Positions 52,561 to 61,572 of a DNA stretch of 64,000 nt are shown here, piece after piece. A model generated the notes under the pieces. The model was given only the letters and a program-made list of their open reading frames with translations, searched no databases and was not told where the DNA came from. Numbering within the stretch: position 1 is the stretch's first letter; every line of letters starts with the position of its first letter. Source of the stretch: Virgibacillus oceani (GTDB taxonomy: Bacteria; Bacillota; Bacilli; Bacillales; Amphibacillaceae); the NCBI RefSeq assembly GCF_014638995.1, contig NZ_BMFR01000004.1, positions 124,001-188,000 of the forward strand, in the 5' to 3' direction. Made by a program: the position numbers and the translations under genes.

Positions 52561-53118
52561 ATGAATCAGAAAATAACATTTGAGGAGATTTTCGAACAAA
52601 ACAAAGGGAGAATTCATTATCAAATAAACAAATTAAATATTAAAGATCCACAGGGCGAGTATTTTCAGGAAGGACTATGTGCTATGTGGAACGCTTACGA
52701 GAGCTATCAGCCGGACAAGGGGGCAATGTCTACATACTTTAATTACATAATACGCAATCGGCTGATTGATTTGCTGCGGAAACAGACAAGAGAATACAAT
52801 CACAGCAAAGAAATCGTTCTGGAAAATAGAACGCAAATTGATGACGGCAACCACAAACGGCTAGGGGAAGCTTATTCTCCTATTTCATATGTATCTGATC
52901 TTTCGTTAAATGATCCGTATTTATTGCCGTATATTAAATCACAGCTTACAGACAATCAATGGAAGTGGGTTTATTATTTTATTGTTCAGGATATGTCCAT
53001 AAAAGATATTGCTGCACAAGAAGGAAAAACCGCTGATGCCGTGAAAAGCTGGGGAAAGCAGGTTAAGAAAAAATTCAGGGAAAATGATTTGCAGGAGCGT
53101 CTTTTAGGGACGAATTGA
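52561..53118 (+). CDS. Sigma-70 family RNA polymerase sigma factor
   Basis: Encodes 185 residues. Region 2 runs from about residue 15 to 80 (YFQEGLCAMWNAYESYQPDKG, split here at its core, then YIIRNRLIDLLRK). Region 4 lies at 128-175 (MSIKDIAAQEGKTADAVKSW). The linker is longer than in simple ECF factors. No anti-sigma gene is adjacent. It resembles the SigH/ComX-like and phage-type small sigma factors of Firmicutes, so a role in competence or a stress response is possible but unproven. GGAAAGAG precedes the ATG. Confidence 0.82.
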   Translation: MNQKITFEEIFEQNKGRIHYQINKLNIKDPQGEYFQEGLCAMWNAYESYQPDKGAMSTYFNYIIRNRLIDLLRKQTREYNHSKEIVLENRTQIDDGNHKRLGEAYSPISYVSDLSLNDPYLLPYIKSQLTDNQWKWVYYFIVQDMSIKDIAAQEGKTADAVKSWGKQVKKKFRENDLQERLLGTN

Positions 53119-53296
53119 TACGTGAATCAGCACCTTTATTGAGGTTACGGCCATTAGTCACTGGCTGTATTTTTGCTGCTGAATTCAAGGCAAATTCGCA
53201 GTCACCTCTGTTCCCTCTAGTTTTCCTTCATTATTTTTGGTAATCTTTATGGTAGAAGAAAATACATAGATCTATCCAACGATGGAGGTTTACCAT

Positions 53297-54364
53297 ATGA
53301 AAAGATTGGTTATTTTAGGTGGCGGTTATGGTGGCATTAATATCGTTTCAACTTTATTAAGTTACCAGCTGCCTGAAGATGCACATATTACAATAGTTGA
53401 CAGAAATCCATACCACTCCTTAAAAACAGAATTTTATGCTGTAGCAGCTGGTACCTCTGCATATAAAGATGTGCGAATTGACTTTCCGGACGATGATCGA
53501 GTTCATTACCTTTTTGCTGAGGTTGAAGAAATAGATACGGAAAATCAACAGGTCTACTTTAATAAAGCAAACAATACGAAGACCATTTCTTACGATTATT
53601 TAGTTGTCGCACTTGGTTGTGAGGACAATTATCATGGGATTGATGGTGCAGCTGAATTTACTGAAAGTGTCCAGACATTTGCGAAAGCAAGGCATGCCGG
53701 TCTATCTGTCGGTAATTTAAAGGCCTATGGTAAGGTAACAATTGTCGGTGCTGGATTAAGCGGTATCGAGGTTGCTTCAGAAATAAGGGAAAGCAGAGCT
53801 GACTTAAATATACGGCTGCTTGATCGCGGAGCTACGGTCTTAAAAGCATTTGATTCAAAAATTCAGGAATACGTTGAAGAATGGTTTGTAGCCAACGACG
53901 TCGATGTTTTGCACCATGCTAATGTGGAGTATGTTGAAAAGGATGGCGTATGCAATAACGGGGTATGCTTTGTAAATGATGTCACCATTTGGACAGCCGG
54001 TGTTCAGCCGCACTACCTTGCTAGGGCTCTCCCATTTGAAAAAGATTCACAGGGAAAAATTATACTCAATGAATTTTACCAGGTACCGGCTCAACCAAGT
54101 GTATATGTGGTTGGAGATTGTGCATCATCCATCCATTCTCCCAGCGCCCAATTAGCGGGACAGCAAGGTGAACAGATTGCTGAAATATTATTAGCTGTAC
54201 TGCAAAACAAAGAACCAAAGAAACCAAAAGAAATAAAGCTAAAAGGCACACTTGGTTCACTGGGTAAATCGGATGGATTCGGAAATATGATGCAAAAGCC
54301 AATGACCGGCTTCTTACCTCGATTGGCAAAGTCCGGTGTATTATGGTTGAGCAGACGGCATTAG
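53297..54364 (+). CDS. Type II NADH dehydrogenase-like flavoprotein (YutJ-like)
   Basis: Encodes 355 residues. The FAD-binding loop is LVILGGGYGGIN at the N-terminus, the NADH loop is VTIVGAGLSGIEVA near residue 150, and a second FAD contact is YVVGDCASS near 270. These belong to NDH-2 and the related YutJ proteins of Bacillus. It would pass electrons from NADH to menaquinone if it binds membrane. The short C-terminus has only a weak amphipathic end. GGAGG lies eight bases before the ATG. Confidence 0.88.
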   Translation: MKRLVILGGGYGGINIVSTLLSYQLPEDAHITIVDRNPYHSLKTEFYAVAAGTSAYKDVRIDFPDDDRVHYLFAEVEEIDTENQQVYFNKANNTKTISYDYLVVALGCEDNYHGIDGAAEFTESVQTFAKARHAGLSVGNLKAYGKVTIVGAGLSGIEVASEIRESRADLNIRLLDRGATVLKAFDSKIQEYVEEWFVANDVDVLHHANVEYVEKDGVCNNGVCFVNDVTIWTAGVQPHYLARALPFEKDSQGKIILNEFYQVPAQPSVYVVGDCASSIHSPSAQLAGQQGEQIAEILLAVLQNKEPKKPKEIKLKGTLGSLGKSDGFGNMMQKPMTGFLPRLAKSGVLWLSRRH

Positions 54365-54394
54365 ACTGTACCGATCAAATTTTTCCAAAACTAA

Positions 54395-54645
54395 AAAAAT
54401 GAGCCTGGGACAAAAGTGTTTTAATCAAATAAAATCCGGACATAGTTGGTGCATACATACCGCTACGGAAGAAATACACTACGCTTTCCGCGGGCTGCCC
54501 TGAGCCTACTCTGAGCTATCGCTCTACGTAGTCTCAGCTAGGCTTTTCATCCCGCAGGAGTCTCCGTGTATTTCCTTCTGTAGTATGGTGAAATGTTCGG
54601 CTTTAGATTAAACAATTTAGTTTTGTCCCAGCCCCATTTATCAAT
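54395..54645. repeat. Large imperfect palindromic intergenic element
   Basis: The left arm GGGACAAAA...TTAATC...CCGGACAT...GAAATACAC...CGGG recurs inverted on the right as CCCGC...GTGTATTTC...ATGTTCGG...GATTAA...TTTTGTCCC. The whole 250 bp could fold into one long hairpin with a branched top. It fills the gap between convergent genes and encodes nothing. Such elements ending in GGGACAAAA/TTTTGTCCC look like a dispersed MITE-like or structured-RNA family. Confidence 0.7.
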
Positions 54646-54730
54646 CAAATTTCTCTTCTTTAATTTTAATAATTGTACCGTCCTTAGCGGCTGCTTCTAC
54701 ATAATGAAAACTTTATACTTTTGCAGCCCA

Positions 54731-55033
54731 TTATCTAAATCCATAAACATCTAAATCCACACGGCCTGTTTCACTAACCTTAACACCCTCATCCTCAAGC
54801 AGCCACTTCTGGTTCATTGCACCTTCATCATCTTTCAATACAATTTGTCCATTTCTATTTACAACCCTATGCCAGGGCAGTCGATGTTTTCTGCTCATCG
54901 TATGAAGAACCCGAACGACTTGCCTCGCCCCGCGTGGACTCCCTGCCATCTTTGCAACCTGTCCATATGTCATAACTGTCCCTTTTGGTATTTGTTTTAA
55001 AATATCAATTACATTTGCTGTAAATGGTTTCAT
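54731..55033 (-). CDS. Alkyltransferase-like protein (ATL), MGMT family
   Basis: Encodes 100 residues, the size of ATL proteins. It has the MGMT DNA-binding core with the arginine finger region GSPRGARQVVRVL. The active-site motif is PWHRVVN, with Trp54 in place of the methyl-accepting cysteine of PCHR. It therefore should bind O6-alkylguanine without repairing it and flag the site for nucleotide excision repair. It stands alone, convergent with the NDH-2-like gene across the palindromic element. Confidence 0.93.
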   Translation of the reverse strand: MKPFTANVIDILKQIPKGTVMTYGQVAKMAGSPRGARQVVRVLHTMSRKHRLPWHRVVNRNGQIVLKDDEGAMNQKWLLEDEGVKVSETGRVDLDVYGFR

Positions 55034-55095
55034 AACGCACCTCTTTCCACCATTGTTTAAATTATAAACTTATCTGCTGCATATTTAAATCACTA

Positions 55096-55152
55096 TTGAC
55101 ATGCAACCAAATGGTTCTATATAATAAAAAGCGAAACCAAATGGTTCTATAT
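55096..55152 (+). promoter_or_regulatory. Promoter with twin ArsR-type operators
   Basis: TTGACA and TATAAT, both perfect, are 18 bases apart. An 18-base direct repeat AACCAAATGGTTCTATAT occurs at 55105 (inside the spacer) and at 55135. Each contains the inverted repeat AACCA-AA-TGGTT. The ArsR-family gene second in the operon is the probable ligand. Confidence 0.75.
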
Positions 55153-55171
55153 TTAGAAAGTAGGTCTATTA

Positions 55172-55594
55172 ATGGAAAATACAGTACCAGAAATAAAACA
55201 AACAGCAACCTTCAATGCTCCTATTCAGAAGGTATGGGAAACAGTATCAACTGCAGAAGGAATTGCATCATGGTTCATGCCGAATGACTTTCAACCGGTA
55301 GTCGGACATCAGTTCCATATCCAATCACAATTTGGACCCTCACCATGTATAGTAACGGAACTAGATCCACCGCATCGGCTTTCTTTTCAATGGGACACGG
55401 ATGGCTGGTTTGTCACGTTCATTTTAAAAGAGGCAGGAGATAAAACAGAATTTACACTTATTCATGGCGGATGGAAAGAACCTGATTCTATCATTAGCAA
55501 ACCGAATGAAAAAAGCTCTATTATTCGGGAACGTATGAATCAAGGGTGGATCGGGCTTGTTAATGAAAAACTAAGAAAGGTTGTTGAGGATTAG
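55172..55594 (+). CDS. SRPBCC (AHSA1/CalC) family protein
   Basis: Encodes 140 residues of the START-like fold. Family marks are [22 protein letters not shown] at the start (residues 14-35), [10 protein letters not shown] in the middle and the long C-terminal helix [17 protein letters not shown]. Members bind hydrophobic ligands. It is first in a two-gene unit with an ArsR regulator, an arrangement often seen for these proteins in Bacillus. The final codon overlaps the next start. Confidence 0.88.
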   Translation: MENTVPEIKQTATFNAPIQKVWETVSTAEGIASWFMPNDFQPVVGHQFHIQSQFGPSPCIVTELDPPHRLSFQWDTDGWFVTFILKEAGDKTEFTLIHGGWKEPDSIISKPNEKSSIIRERMNQGWIGLVNEKLRKVVED

Positions 55595-55956
55595 TGACGG
55601 CAAATGCCATAGAAACGCATGATGTATTTCAGGCAATTGCCGATCCAACTAGAAGAAAGGTACTACAGCTGCTTGTCGAGAAAGAATTGCCTATTTCAGA
55701 AATCTCCTCTCATTTCCCCATGAGTCGTACAGCTGTAGCCAAGCACCTTCGCATATTATCAGAGGCAAATTTAGTCAGCAGCCGGAAAATGGGCAGAGAA
55801 AAACGGTATCGCCTGCAGCCGGAATCATTTAACGAATTGAAGCAATGGCTTACCTATTTCGAACGCTTCTGGGAAAATAAATTGTCTAAGCTCCGGTATG
55901 TGGTGGAAAATGATGATGAGGTTACGTTAGATATTCATCCCAAACATGATGAATAG
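55594..55956 (+). CDS. ArsR-family transcriptional regulator
   Basis: Encodes 120 residues. The winged helix reads FQAIADPTRRKVLQLLVEKELPISEISSHF and SRTAVAKHLRILSEANLV (residues 12-63, given as two separate helices). There is no metal-binding CVC, so it is not an arsenic sensor. The GTG start shares a base with the preceding stop (TAGTG), coupling the two genes. It probably controls its own operon through the twin AACCAAATGGTT sites. Confidence 0.92.
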   Translation: MTANAIETHDVFQAIADPTRRKVLQLLVEKELPISEISSHFPMSRTAVAKHLRILSEANLVSSRKMGREKRYRLQPESFNELKQWLTYFERFWENKLSKLRYVVENDDEVTLDIHPKHDE

Positions 55957-55962
55957 TCTTGG

Positions 55963-55999
55963 CAAAAATCCGTAAGTCAGGGTAAACTTGCGGATTTTT
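55963..55999 (+). terminator. Terminator of SRPBCC-ArsR unit
   Basis: CAAAAATCCGTAAGT pairs with ACTTGCGGATTTTTG with one G-T pair, followed by a T-run within the arm. Confidence 0.8.
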
Positions 56000-56103
56000 G
56001 TTTAATCAGTCTTCAGTTCGGCATCACCTTCGTCCATGTTGTTGCAGTACCCGGGAAAAATTTTGTTCTCTAATAATTAATGCTGCCTCCATTTAACTGC
56101 ACT

Positions 56104-57759
56104 CTATCTCAGTACATCAGCAATTGCTCGTCCAGATACACGCCCCGTGAAAAGGCATCCTCCAACAAATGTACCTTCAAGCGACCGATATCCATGGATT
56201 CCACCACCGCCAAAACCGGAAACTTCTCCTGCAGCATATAGCCCAGGAATCGCCTCTCCAGCAGCATTAAGCACCCTGCCAGATAAGTCCGTTTGCAGCC
56301 CGCCAAGCGTTTTGCGACTAAGAATATTTAATCGGACAGCAATAAGCGGTCCATTTTTAGGGTCTAACATTTTGTGCGGTGATGCTACGCGAATTAATTT
56401 GTCACCCCTGTATTGACGCGCTCCACGAAGTGCTGTTATTTGCAAATCCTTCGTAAATGGGTTATCCATTTCTCGGTCACGTGCCTGAATCTGCCTCTCA
56501 ACCTTCTCGATATTCAATAGCTTCTCACCCGTCAGTTTGTTCATACCGATGACTAGATTATCAATGTTCCCGGCAACTATGAAATCCTCCCCTTTGTCCA
56601 TAAATGCCTTTACCGGTCCTGGAGCTCCAGGCAAAACCCTGGCCAATAGTTTTTTAATACTTTTTCCAGTTAAATCGGGATTTTGCTCTGAACCGGAGAG
56701 GGCAAACTCCCGCTCGATGATTTTTTGCGTTAAAATAAACCAGGAATAATCGTAGCCTGTTTTTTGGATTGCCTCTAGGGTACCAAGTGTATCGAAGCCA
56801 GGGAAGTTTGGTGCTGGGAAACGATTACCCTCTGCGTCCAGCCAGACCGATGATGGTCCAGGTAAAATACGAATGCCGTGCTTCCTCCAAACTGGATTCC
56901 AATTTTTAATCCCTTCCGTATAATGCCACATGCGATCACGGTTAACGACTCGTCCACCAGCGTCTTCCGTTATAGTAAGCATTCGCCCATCAACATGTGC
57001 AGGTACACCAGAGATCATCCGTTTTGGAGGCTGCCCAAGTCGACTTGGCCAATTTTTACGAATCAAATCAAAATTAGCACCAATACCGCCACTAGTTATA
57101 TTTACCGCTTCCGCATAAAATTCAAATTCCCCTACAACCTCTCTTGAACTTTCCTCCCCACGTGCAGCAAAACTAGGGACTAGAACTGAACCGCTGACAC
57201 CAACGATCGCACCATTACTACTAATCAACTTATCAACCCGGTGACGAGGCAAATACTCCACTAATCCATTTTTAATATGTTCTCTTACTCGACGTTCAAA
57301 TGGTGCAACAATCCCTGGACCTGTCCCCCATACAATATGAAACCTGGGCACAGAATTACCGTGTCCCTCGGCAAGATAGCCGCCACGTTCAGCCCATCCG
57401 ACAACCGGGAAAAATCTAATACCCATTTCATGCAACCACTGGCGCTTTTCTCCTGCAGCGAAGTCCACATAGGCTGCTGCCCATTTCTGTGCCCAGTAAT
57501 CTTCATCGTCCTTGCGGTCAAACCCAGCTGTACCCTGCCAGTCCTGCCATGCTAAATCCTTTGAATCTTTTATGCCCATACGGCGCTGTTCTGGTGAATC
57601 TACTAAAAATAATCCGCCGAACGACCACCATGCCTGTCCACCAAATGAAGCTTCCGGCTCTTGATCTAACAACAATACTTTATTACCGGCATCAGCAATC
57701 TCTGCTGTTGCAACTAGACCGGCAAGCCCTGCACCCACGACTATTACGTCATATTCCAT
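56104..57759 (-). CDS. FAD-binding dehydrogenase, fumarate-reductase/ketosteroid-type
   Basis: Encodes 551 residues. The dinucleotide loop is DVIVVGAGLAGLVATAEIA at the N-terminus, the first Glu/Asp contact is LLLDQEPEASFGGQ, and the C-terminal FAD segment is GLYAAGEVSGFGGGGIHG. It belongs to the COG3573-type predicted oxidoreductases related to 3-ketosteroid dehydrogenase and fumarate reductase. There is no signal peptide. Substrate unknown, no partner genes. AAGGGGGAAG precedes the ATG. Confidence 0.85.
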   Translation of the reverse strand: MEYDVIVVGAGLAGLVATAEIADAGNKVLLLDQEPEASFGGQAWWSFGGLFLVDSPEQRRMGIKDSKDLAWQDWQGTAGFDRKDDEDYWAQKWAAAYVDFAAGEKRQWLHEMGIRFFPVVGWAERGGYLAEGHGNSVPRFHIVWGTGPGIVAPFERRVREHIKNGLVEYLPRHRVDKLISSNGAIVGVSGSVLVPSFAARGEESSREVVGEFEFYAEAVNITSGGIGANFDLIRKNWPSRLGQPPKRMISGVPAHVDGRMLTITEDAGGRVVNRDRMWHYTEGIKNWNPVWRKHGIRILPGPSSVWLDAEGNRFPAPNFPGFDTLGTLEAIQKTGYDYSWFILTQKIIEREFALSGSEQNPDLTGKSIKKLLARVLPGAPGPVKAFMDKGEDFIVAGNIDNLVIGMNKLTGEKLLNIEKVERQIQARDREMDNPFTKDLQITALRGARQYRGDKLIRVASPHKMLDPKNGPLIAVRLNILSRKTLGGLQTDLSGRVLNAAGEAIPGLYAAGEVSGFGGGGIHGYRSLEGTFVGGCLFTGRVSGRAIADVLR

Positions 57760-58063
57760 ATTACTTCCCCCTTAGGACCACACTTCAAAAACAAACGGCA
57801 GCCTATCCGAATCAGAATCTTGCATTGTCCAATAAAGCAAAATTGAACATTATTACCGTAAATTAAAAATTTCATATCGTAAGCTAAAATACTCACTAGC
57901 TATATTTTTATATCTATTTACCTTATTTATAAATAACTCCCCAATTATTTATTCGACATCCACTGGTTATTTCCTTCCTAAACAAATTTGATAACTTGGT
58001 AGTTGTATGCAACAAATGATAGTATAAACAACATACATGTAATTAAGATTCGGGGATAAATTT
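57760..58063. other. Divergent intergenic region, FAD dehydrogenase to FUSC
   Basis: AT-rich and without a gene. A TATAAA lies at 58023-58028 with only a poor TAGTTG 17 bases upstream. No operator could be supported. Confidence 0.3.
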
Positions 58064-58087
58064 ATGAAAAGAATGATATACAAATGA
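58064..58087 (+). CDS. Seven-codon upstream ORF coupled to the FUSC gene
   Basis: ATG AAA AGA ATG ATA TAC AAA TGA follows CGGGGATAAATTT, the only ribosome-site-like sequence here. Its stop overlaps the FUSC start as ATGA. The FUSC start itself has no good site, so the leader may deliver ribosomes by coupling. Very short, so tentative. Confidence 0.4.
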   Translation: MKRMIYK

Positions 58088-60261
58088 AATATTTACATAT
58101 TAAGCACCACTGGTTTGGCAGACTGCTTGCTTCTGATCCTGGGAGAGTACGATTCCAAAAGGCTGGAAAGGCTACCATTAGTCTAATATCGTCTGTATTT
58201 ACTACGCTATTCATCTTAAATGCAGCTGGAATTTCCCTTCTAACAGCTGCAATCGTATCCGGAATGGTAGGAATGATGGGCATTGTGATTGTACTGGATG
58301 ATACGAAGACAAAAAAACAGGTTACAACATTATTATTAGCGGTTTCAGCCGCAACAGGTGTTACATTTGGATCAATTTTATCTGGAAACGCCTTTTATAT
58401 TGATGTCCTAATGGTCCTGATTATCTTTAGCAGCTTCTATTTTTCACGATTTGGTGTCCGGTATTTTTCCATTTGCATGATCGGTTTTATTACCGTTTAT
58501 TTTTCTTCCGTGTTAAAACTTCCATTAAACCAATTGCCATGGTTTTACATCGGCATTTCAATCGGCGCTGTTTATGCGTTTCTTTATAATTTCATTCTTT
58601 TTCAGGATTCCGCACAGGTATTAAAAAGAAGTATTCGTTCCTTCCATATTCAAAGTAATTTAACCTTTAACATATTAATTAGAGCTATCCAGGATACAAA
58701 GCTTGATCCTGAGCGAATGAAATCACTTGAGAAAAATATCCTTAAGCTTCGTGAATATGCAAGAATTGTATCAAGTGACCTAAAAGAGCAGGATGTAAAA
58801 GAGGTTTGGCCCGGACTTAAAACGTCACAGCTGCAGCTTTATGTTTTTGACACCGGTATGTTCCTGGAAACGTTGACTGATTCCATTTACAGTCTAAAAA
58901 AAGCAAATGCACTTGAAATTGAGAAATTAAGGCGTTTGCTTGTATGGGTAATTACCGCTCTTCGTGATGCAGAGGTACTTGCTCCAAGCTATGATAATCG
59001 AAATTTGCAGGAAGCAGAGAAAGCAGTCCAGGCACTTCGATTCGTATTAATCGATCTGCTGAGACGTGAAGAACAGCCCAGTGGATGGCTATTTCTAATT
59101 CGTCGGATTGAATCGATTGGCAACCATGTAATTGAAGGAGCAATGAACATTCAACAATCCCTTCAAGACGGGAAAGTGGTTGAGGAAGATATAGAAGAAA
59201 GTGAGGAGGACGAATCAAAAGACGAAGATTCTAGCAGGGAATTAAAGTCCTCTACAAAGAAAGCTTTTCAGGCATTAGCAGCTGGCATTTTATCCATAAT
59301 CGCCGGTCAAATAATTTCCCCAACCCAGCCATACTGGGTGCTTCTTACAGCATTCATTGTCTTACTTGGAACTGAATCGATTGGGCGAACATACAAAAAA
59401 GGATTCGAACGGTCATTTGGAACAATCATTGGGGCGATTCTAGGCTTTGTACTTGCCAAGCTGTTATCTGGACATTCGACAATTGAAATTATCCTATTAT
59501 TTACAGTTATTTTTGCCGCATTCTATCTAGTTACAGTCTCTTATACCTTAATGAGTGCCTTCATAACCATGCTAATTGCTTTCATGTATGATATTCTGCT
59601 TGGCGGAATCAGTTTTACATTAATTGGCGCCCGTGTTATTGATACGATTGCAGGAGCTGCCATTGCGCTAGGCGTTTCTTCCGTTATTTTTCCAAAGCGA
59701 ACAAGAGATAAGGTTGCCGACGCTATTGATGACTTTTTAACTGAGCTTAAACCATATGTAACCCTTTATGTAAAAAGCTTTAGGGAGAAAATAAATGTTA
59801 AGGAACTCAGAGATAGTGCCTTTGAGATGGACAAGAATTTGCAATCCATAAAGGACGAGGCAGAACCGCTTCTGCAGCGATCCGAAGCGGTAAGTCAGAC
59901 CGACATTAATCGGTGGATTACGATTTTCACGGCAATTAATTATTATGCTAGACATTTAGTAGCATCTGCTTATACAAAAAACTTTGAATATCCGGTAGAG
60001 ATAGAAGAAGTTTTTAAACAGATGGAAGAAAAATTAGATCATAACTTCAATGTACTAAGCAAACTGGTCAAGGGACCTAAACAATCAGCTGTTGTTTATA
60101 ATCTTAAAGTTGAGCGTGAACAAATTGAACGCCTGGCACCTGGCAGAAACCAATCACACCATGACCTTATTCATCATCTTTATTACGTATGGCGGATTAA
60201 TCAATCGATTGTAGCATTGGGAATTGAATTTGGGGCAGAAGAGAAAAATAATAAGATTTGA
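58084..60261 (+). CDS. FUSC-family membrane protein (aromatic acid exporter-like)
   Basis: Encodes 725 residues. Two membrane blocks are seen, six helices at about residues 30-185 and six at about 395-540, each followed by a large hydrophilic helical domain. The second block with LTAFIVLLGTESIGRTYKKG... and GTIIGAILGFVLAKL is the FUSC/ArAE pattern. Members include the AaeB efflux pump for hydroxybenzoates. A highly acidic stretch (EEDIEESEEDESKDEDSS) joins the halves. No partner membrane-fusion gene is present, as usual in Gram-positives. Substrate unknown. Confidence 0.85.
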   Translation: MKYLHIKHHWFGRLLASDPGRVRFQKAGKATISLISSVFTTLFILNAAGISLLTAAIVSGMVGMMGIVIVLDDTKTKKQVTTLLLAVSAATGVTFGSILSGNAFYIDVLMVLIIFSSFYFSRFGVRYFSICMIGFITVYFSSVLKLPLNQLPWFYIGISIGAVYAFLYNFILFQDSAQVLKRSIRSFHIQSNLTFNILIRAIQDTKLDPERMKSLEKNILKLREYARIVSSDLKEQDVKEVWPGLKTSQLQLYVFDTGMFLETLTDSIYSLKKANALEIEKLRRLLVWVITALRDAEVLAPSYDNRNLQEAEKAVQALRFVLIDLLRREEQPSGWLFLIRRIESIGNHVIEGAMNIQQSLQDGKVVEEDIEESEEDESKDEDSSRELKSSTKKAFQALAAGILSIIAGQIISPTQPYWVLLTAFIVLLGTESIGRTYKKGFERSFGTIIGAILGFVLAKLLSGHSTIEIILLFTVIFAAFYLVTVSYTLMSAFITMLIAFMYDILLGGISFTLIGARVIDTIAGAAIALGVSSVIFPKRTRDKVADAIDDFLTELKPYVTLYVKSFREKINVKELRDSAFEMDKNLQSIKDEAEPLLQRSEAVSQTDINRWITIFTAINYYARHLVASAYTKNFEYPVEIEEVFKQMEEKLDHNFNVLSKLVKGPKQSAVVYNLKVEREQIERLAPGRNQSHHDLIHHLYYVWRINQSIVALGIEFGAEEKNNKI

Positions 60262-60365
60262 AACATTTCTTAGAATCACTGCGTCTTACTTATGAATTTT
60301 TACATTCGGTTATACATCTGGGAATTCAAAATGATCCAGGGAAATAAAGGCTAAGATTGACTCGA

Positions 60366-60402
60366 TAGTACACCAAATAACCATAGTTTTTGGTGTACTT
60401 TA
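60366..60402 (+). terminator. Terminator of FUSC gene
   Basis: AGTACACCAAA pairs perfectly with TTTGGTGTACT across nine bases, followed by TTATTTG. Confidence 0.75.
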
Positions 60403-60496
60403 TTTGTATACTTAAAATAAGCAGTAATTAAGTTATATCCACAAGCTTTCTCAAATAGTATAATGACAAACGAATCATGAATAGGTGGTGTACAAA

Positions 60497-60880
60497 TTGT
60501 CAAAAGTGCTTTCATACATCTCAAGGTATCTATTAGGGTTCATTTTCCTCTGTGCTGGAATAAACGGTTATTTTGTTATAGTTGAACTCGACCCATTTAT
60601 TGCGACCAGCCCAGAAGCCATGGCATTGTTTGAGTTTGATTATCTGCTGATAGTTGAAAAGTCATTAGAGGTTATATGTGGCGTTCTATTATTAATTAAT
60701 CGATTTGTCCCATTAGCACTTGCTATATTATCCCCCATTGTAGCCAACATTTTTTTACTTCATATATTTCTTGATCATTCGTTACTTCTTCTAGCAGTGG
60801 CACTTGTCATCATGCAAATTTATTTATTGTTTTATTATAGAAAAAACTTCATATATTTATTGGAGAAACGGCCTTTTTAA
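60497..60880 (+). CDS. DoxX-like small membrane protein
   Basis: Encodes about 127 residues with four helices. The start region SRYLLGFIFLCAGINGYF resembles the DoxX/DoxX-like opening. The TTG start is preferred because AGGTGG lies eight bases ahead; two in-frame GTG codons overlap that site. No neighbours in the same unit. Function unknown. Confidence 0.72.
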   Translation: MSKVLSYISRYLLGFIFLCAGINGYFVIVELDPFIATSPEAMALFEFDYLLIVEKSLEVICGVLLLINRFVPLALAILSPIVANIFLLHIFLDHSLLLLAVALVIMQIYLLFYYRKNFIYLLEKRPF

Positions 60881-60932
60881 TTCTGATCTGCTGTATAATT
60901 CCTTGTTCAGGAAACAGGGGATAATAGATTTA

Positions 60933-61436
60933 TCAAAGGTCCCTCCATCCATAAACCAATAATTTCAACTTATCATTACCGATTTGAACAAATTTGCTGC
61001 TATCTATTAATTCAGCCCCCATCGCCTCATAAAAACGGCATGACCCATTCTCCTCTAGCACTTTGACAATAGACGAGCCTAATTTTAAAGTCTTGAATTT
61101 ATCAAAAAGCCTTGTCAGCAATTTTTTACCAATCCCATGTCCCTGATATTCCTCTAAAATATATATGGAAGTCACATCACCGTCGTAATCTGGATATTTG
61201 CCCGACTTTTCACTTCCTCCGTCTGCAAAACCAATAATCTTCCCCTCAATTTCAACAATGAAAATATAATTATCATCCCTGCTTATATTGCTAATCCACA
61301 GCTTAGTTCGCTGTTCATAGGAAAGGTTATCTAAAAAATCATCGGAAATGATATCTTTATATGTCGTTCTCCAGCAATCCACATGTACTTTTGCTACACC
61401 TTCTGCATCTGATAGTGTTGCTTCTCGGATTATCAT
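60933..61436 (-). CDS. GNAT family N-acetyltransferase
   Basis: Encodes 167 residues. It starts MIIREATLSDAEGVAKVHVDCWRTTY, (residues 1-26) typical of this family, with the acetyl-CoA loop YILEEYQGHGIGKKLL and GSCRFYEAMGAE. The ATG chosen has GGAGG 11 bases ahead. An upstream ATG lies before that site. Substrate unknown. Confidence 0.88.
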   Translation of the reverse strand: MIIREATLSDAEGVAKVHVDCWRTTYKDIISDDFLDNLSYEQRTKLWISNISRDDNYIFIVEIEGKIIGFADGGSEKSGKYPDYDGDVTSIYILEEYQGHGIGKKLLTRLFDKFKTLKLGSSIVKVLEENGSCRFYEAMGAELIDSSKFVQIGNDKLKLLVYGWRDL

Positions 61437-61529
61437 GGAAATAACAACCTCCATTCAATTTTTTCTCTTGCATTGACATAACCTTTCATTTCGACGATCA
61501 CAATTTAATTTCCTTCTAATTTTTTCAAT

Positions 61530-61567
61530 AAAAAAAACTATCCCTAAGTAAAAAGCTTAGGAACAGT
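61530..61567 (-). terminator. Terminator of argGH operon
   Basis: On the minus strand ACTGTTCCTAAG pairs with CTTAGGGATAGT, followed by eight T. Confidence 0.9.
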
Positions 61568-61572
61568 CTTGT

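Noticed and set aside
55594..55956. Arsenic-responsive role for the ArsR-family protein
   Set aside because: No cysteine-based metal site and no arsenic-resistance genes are present.
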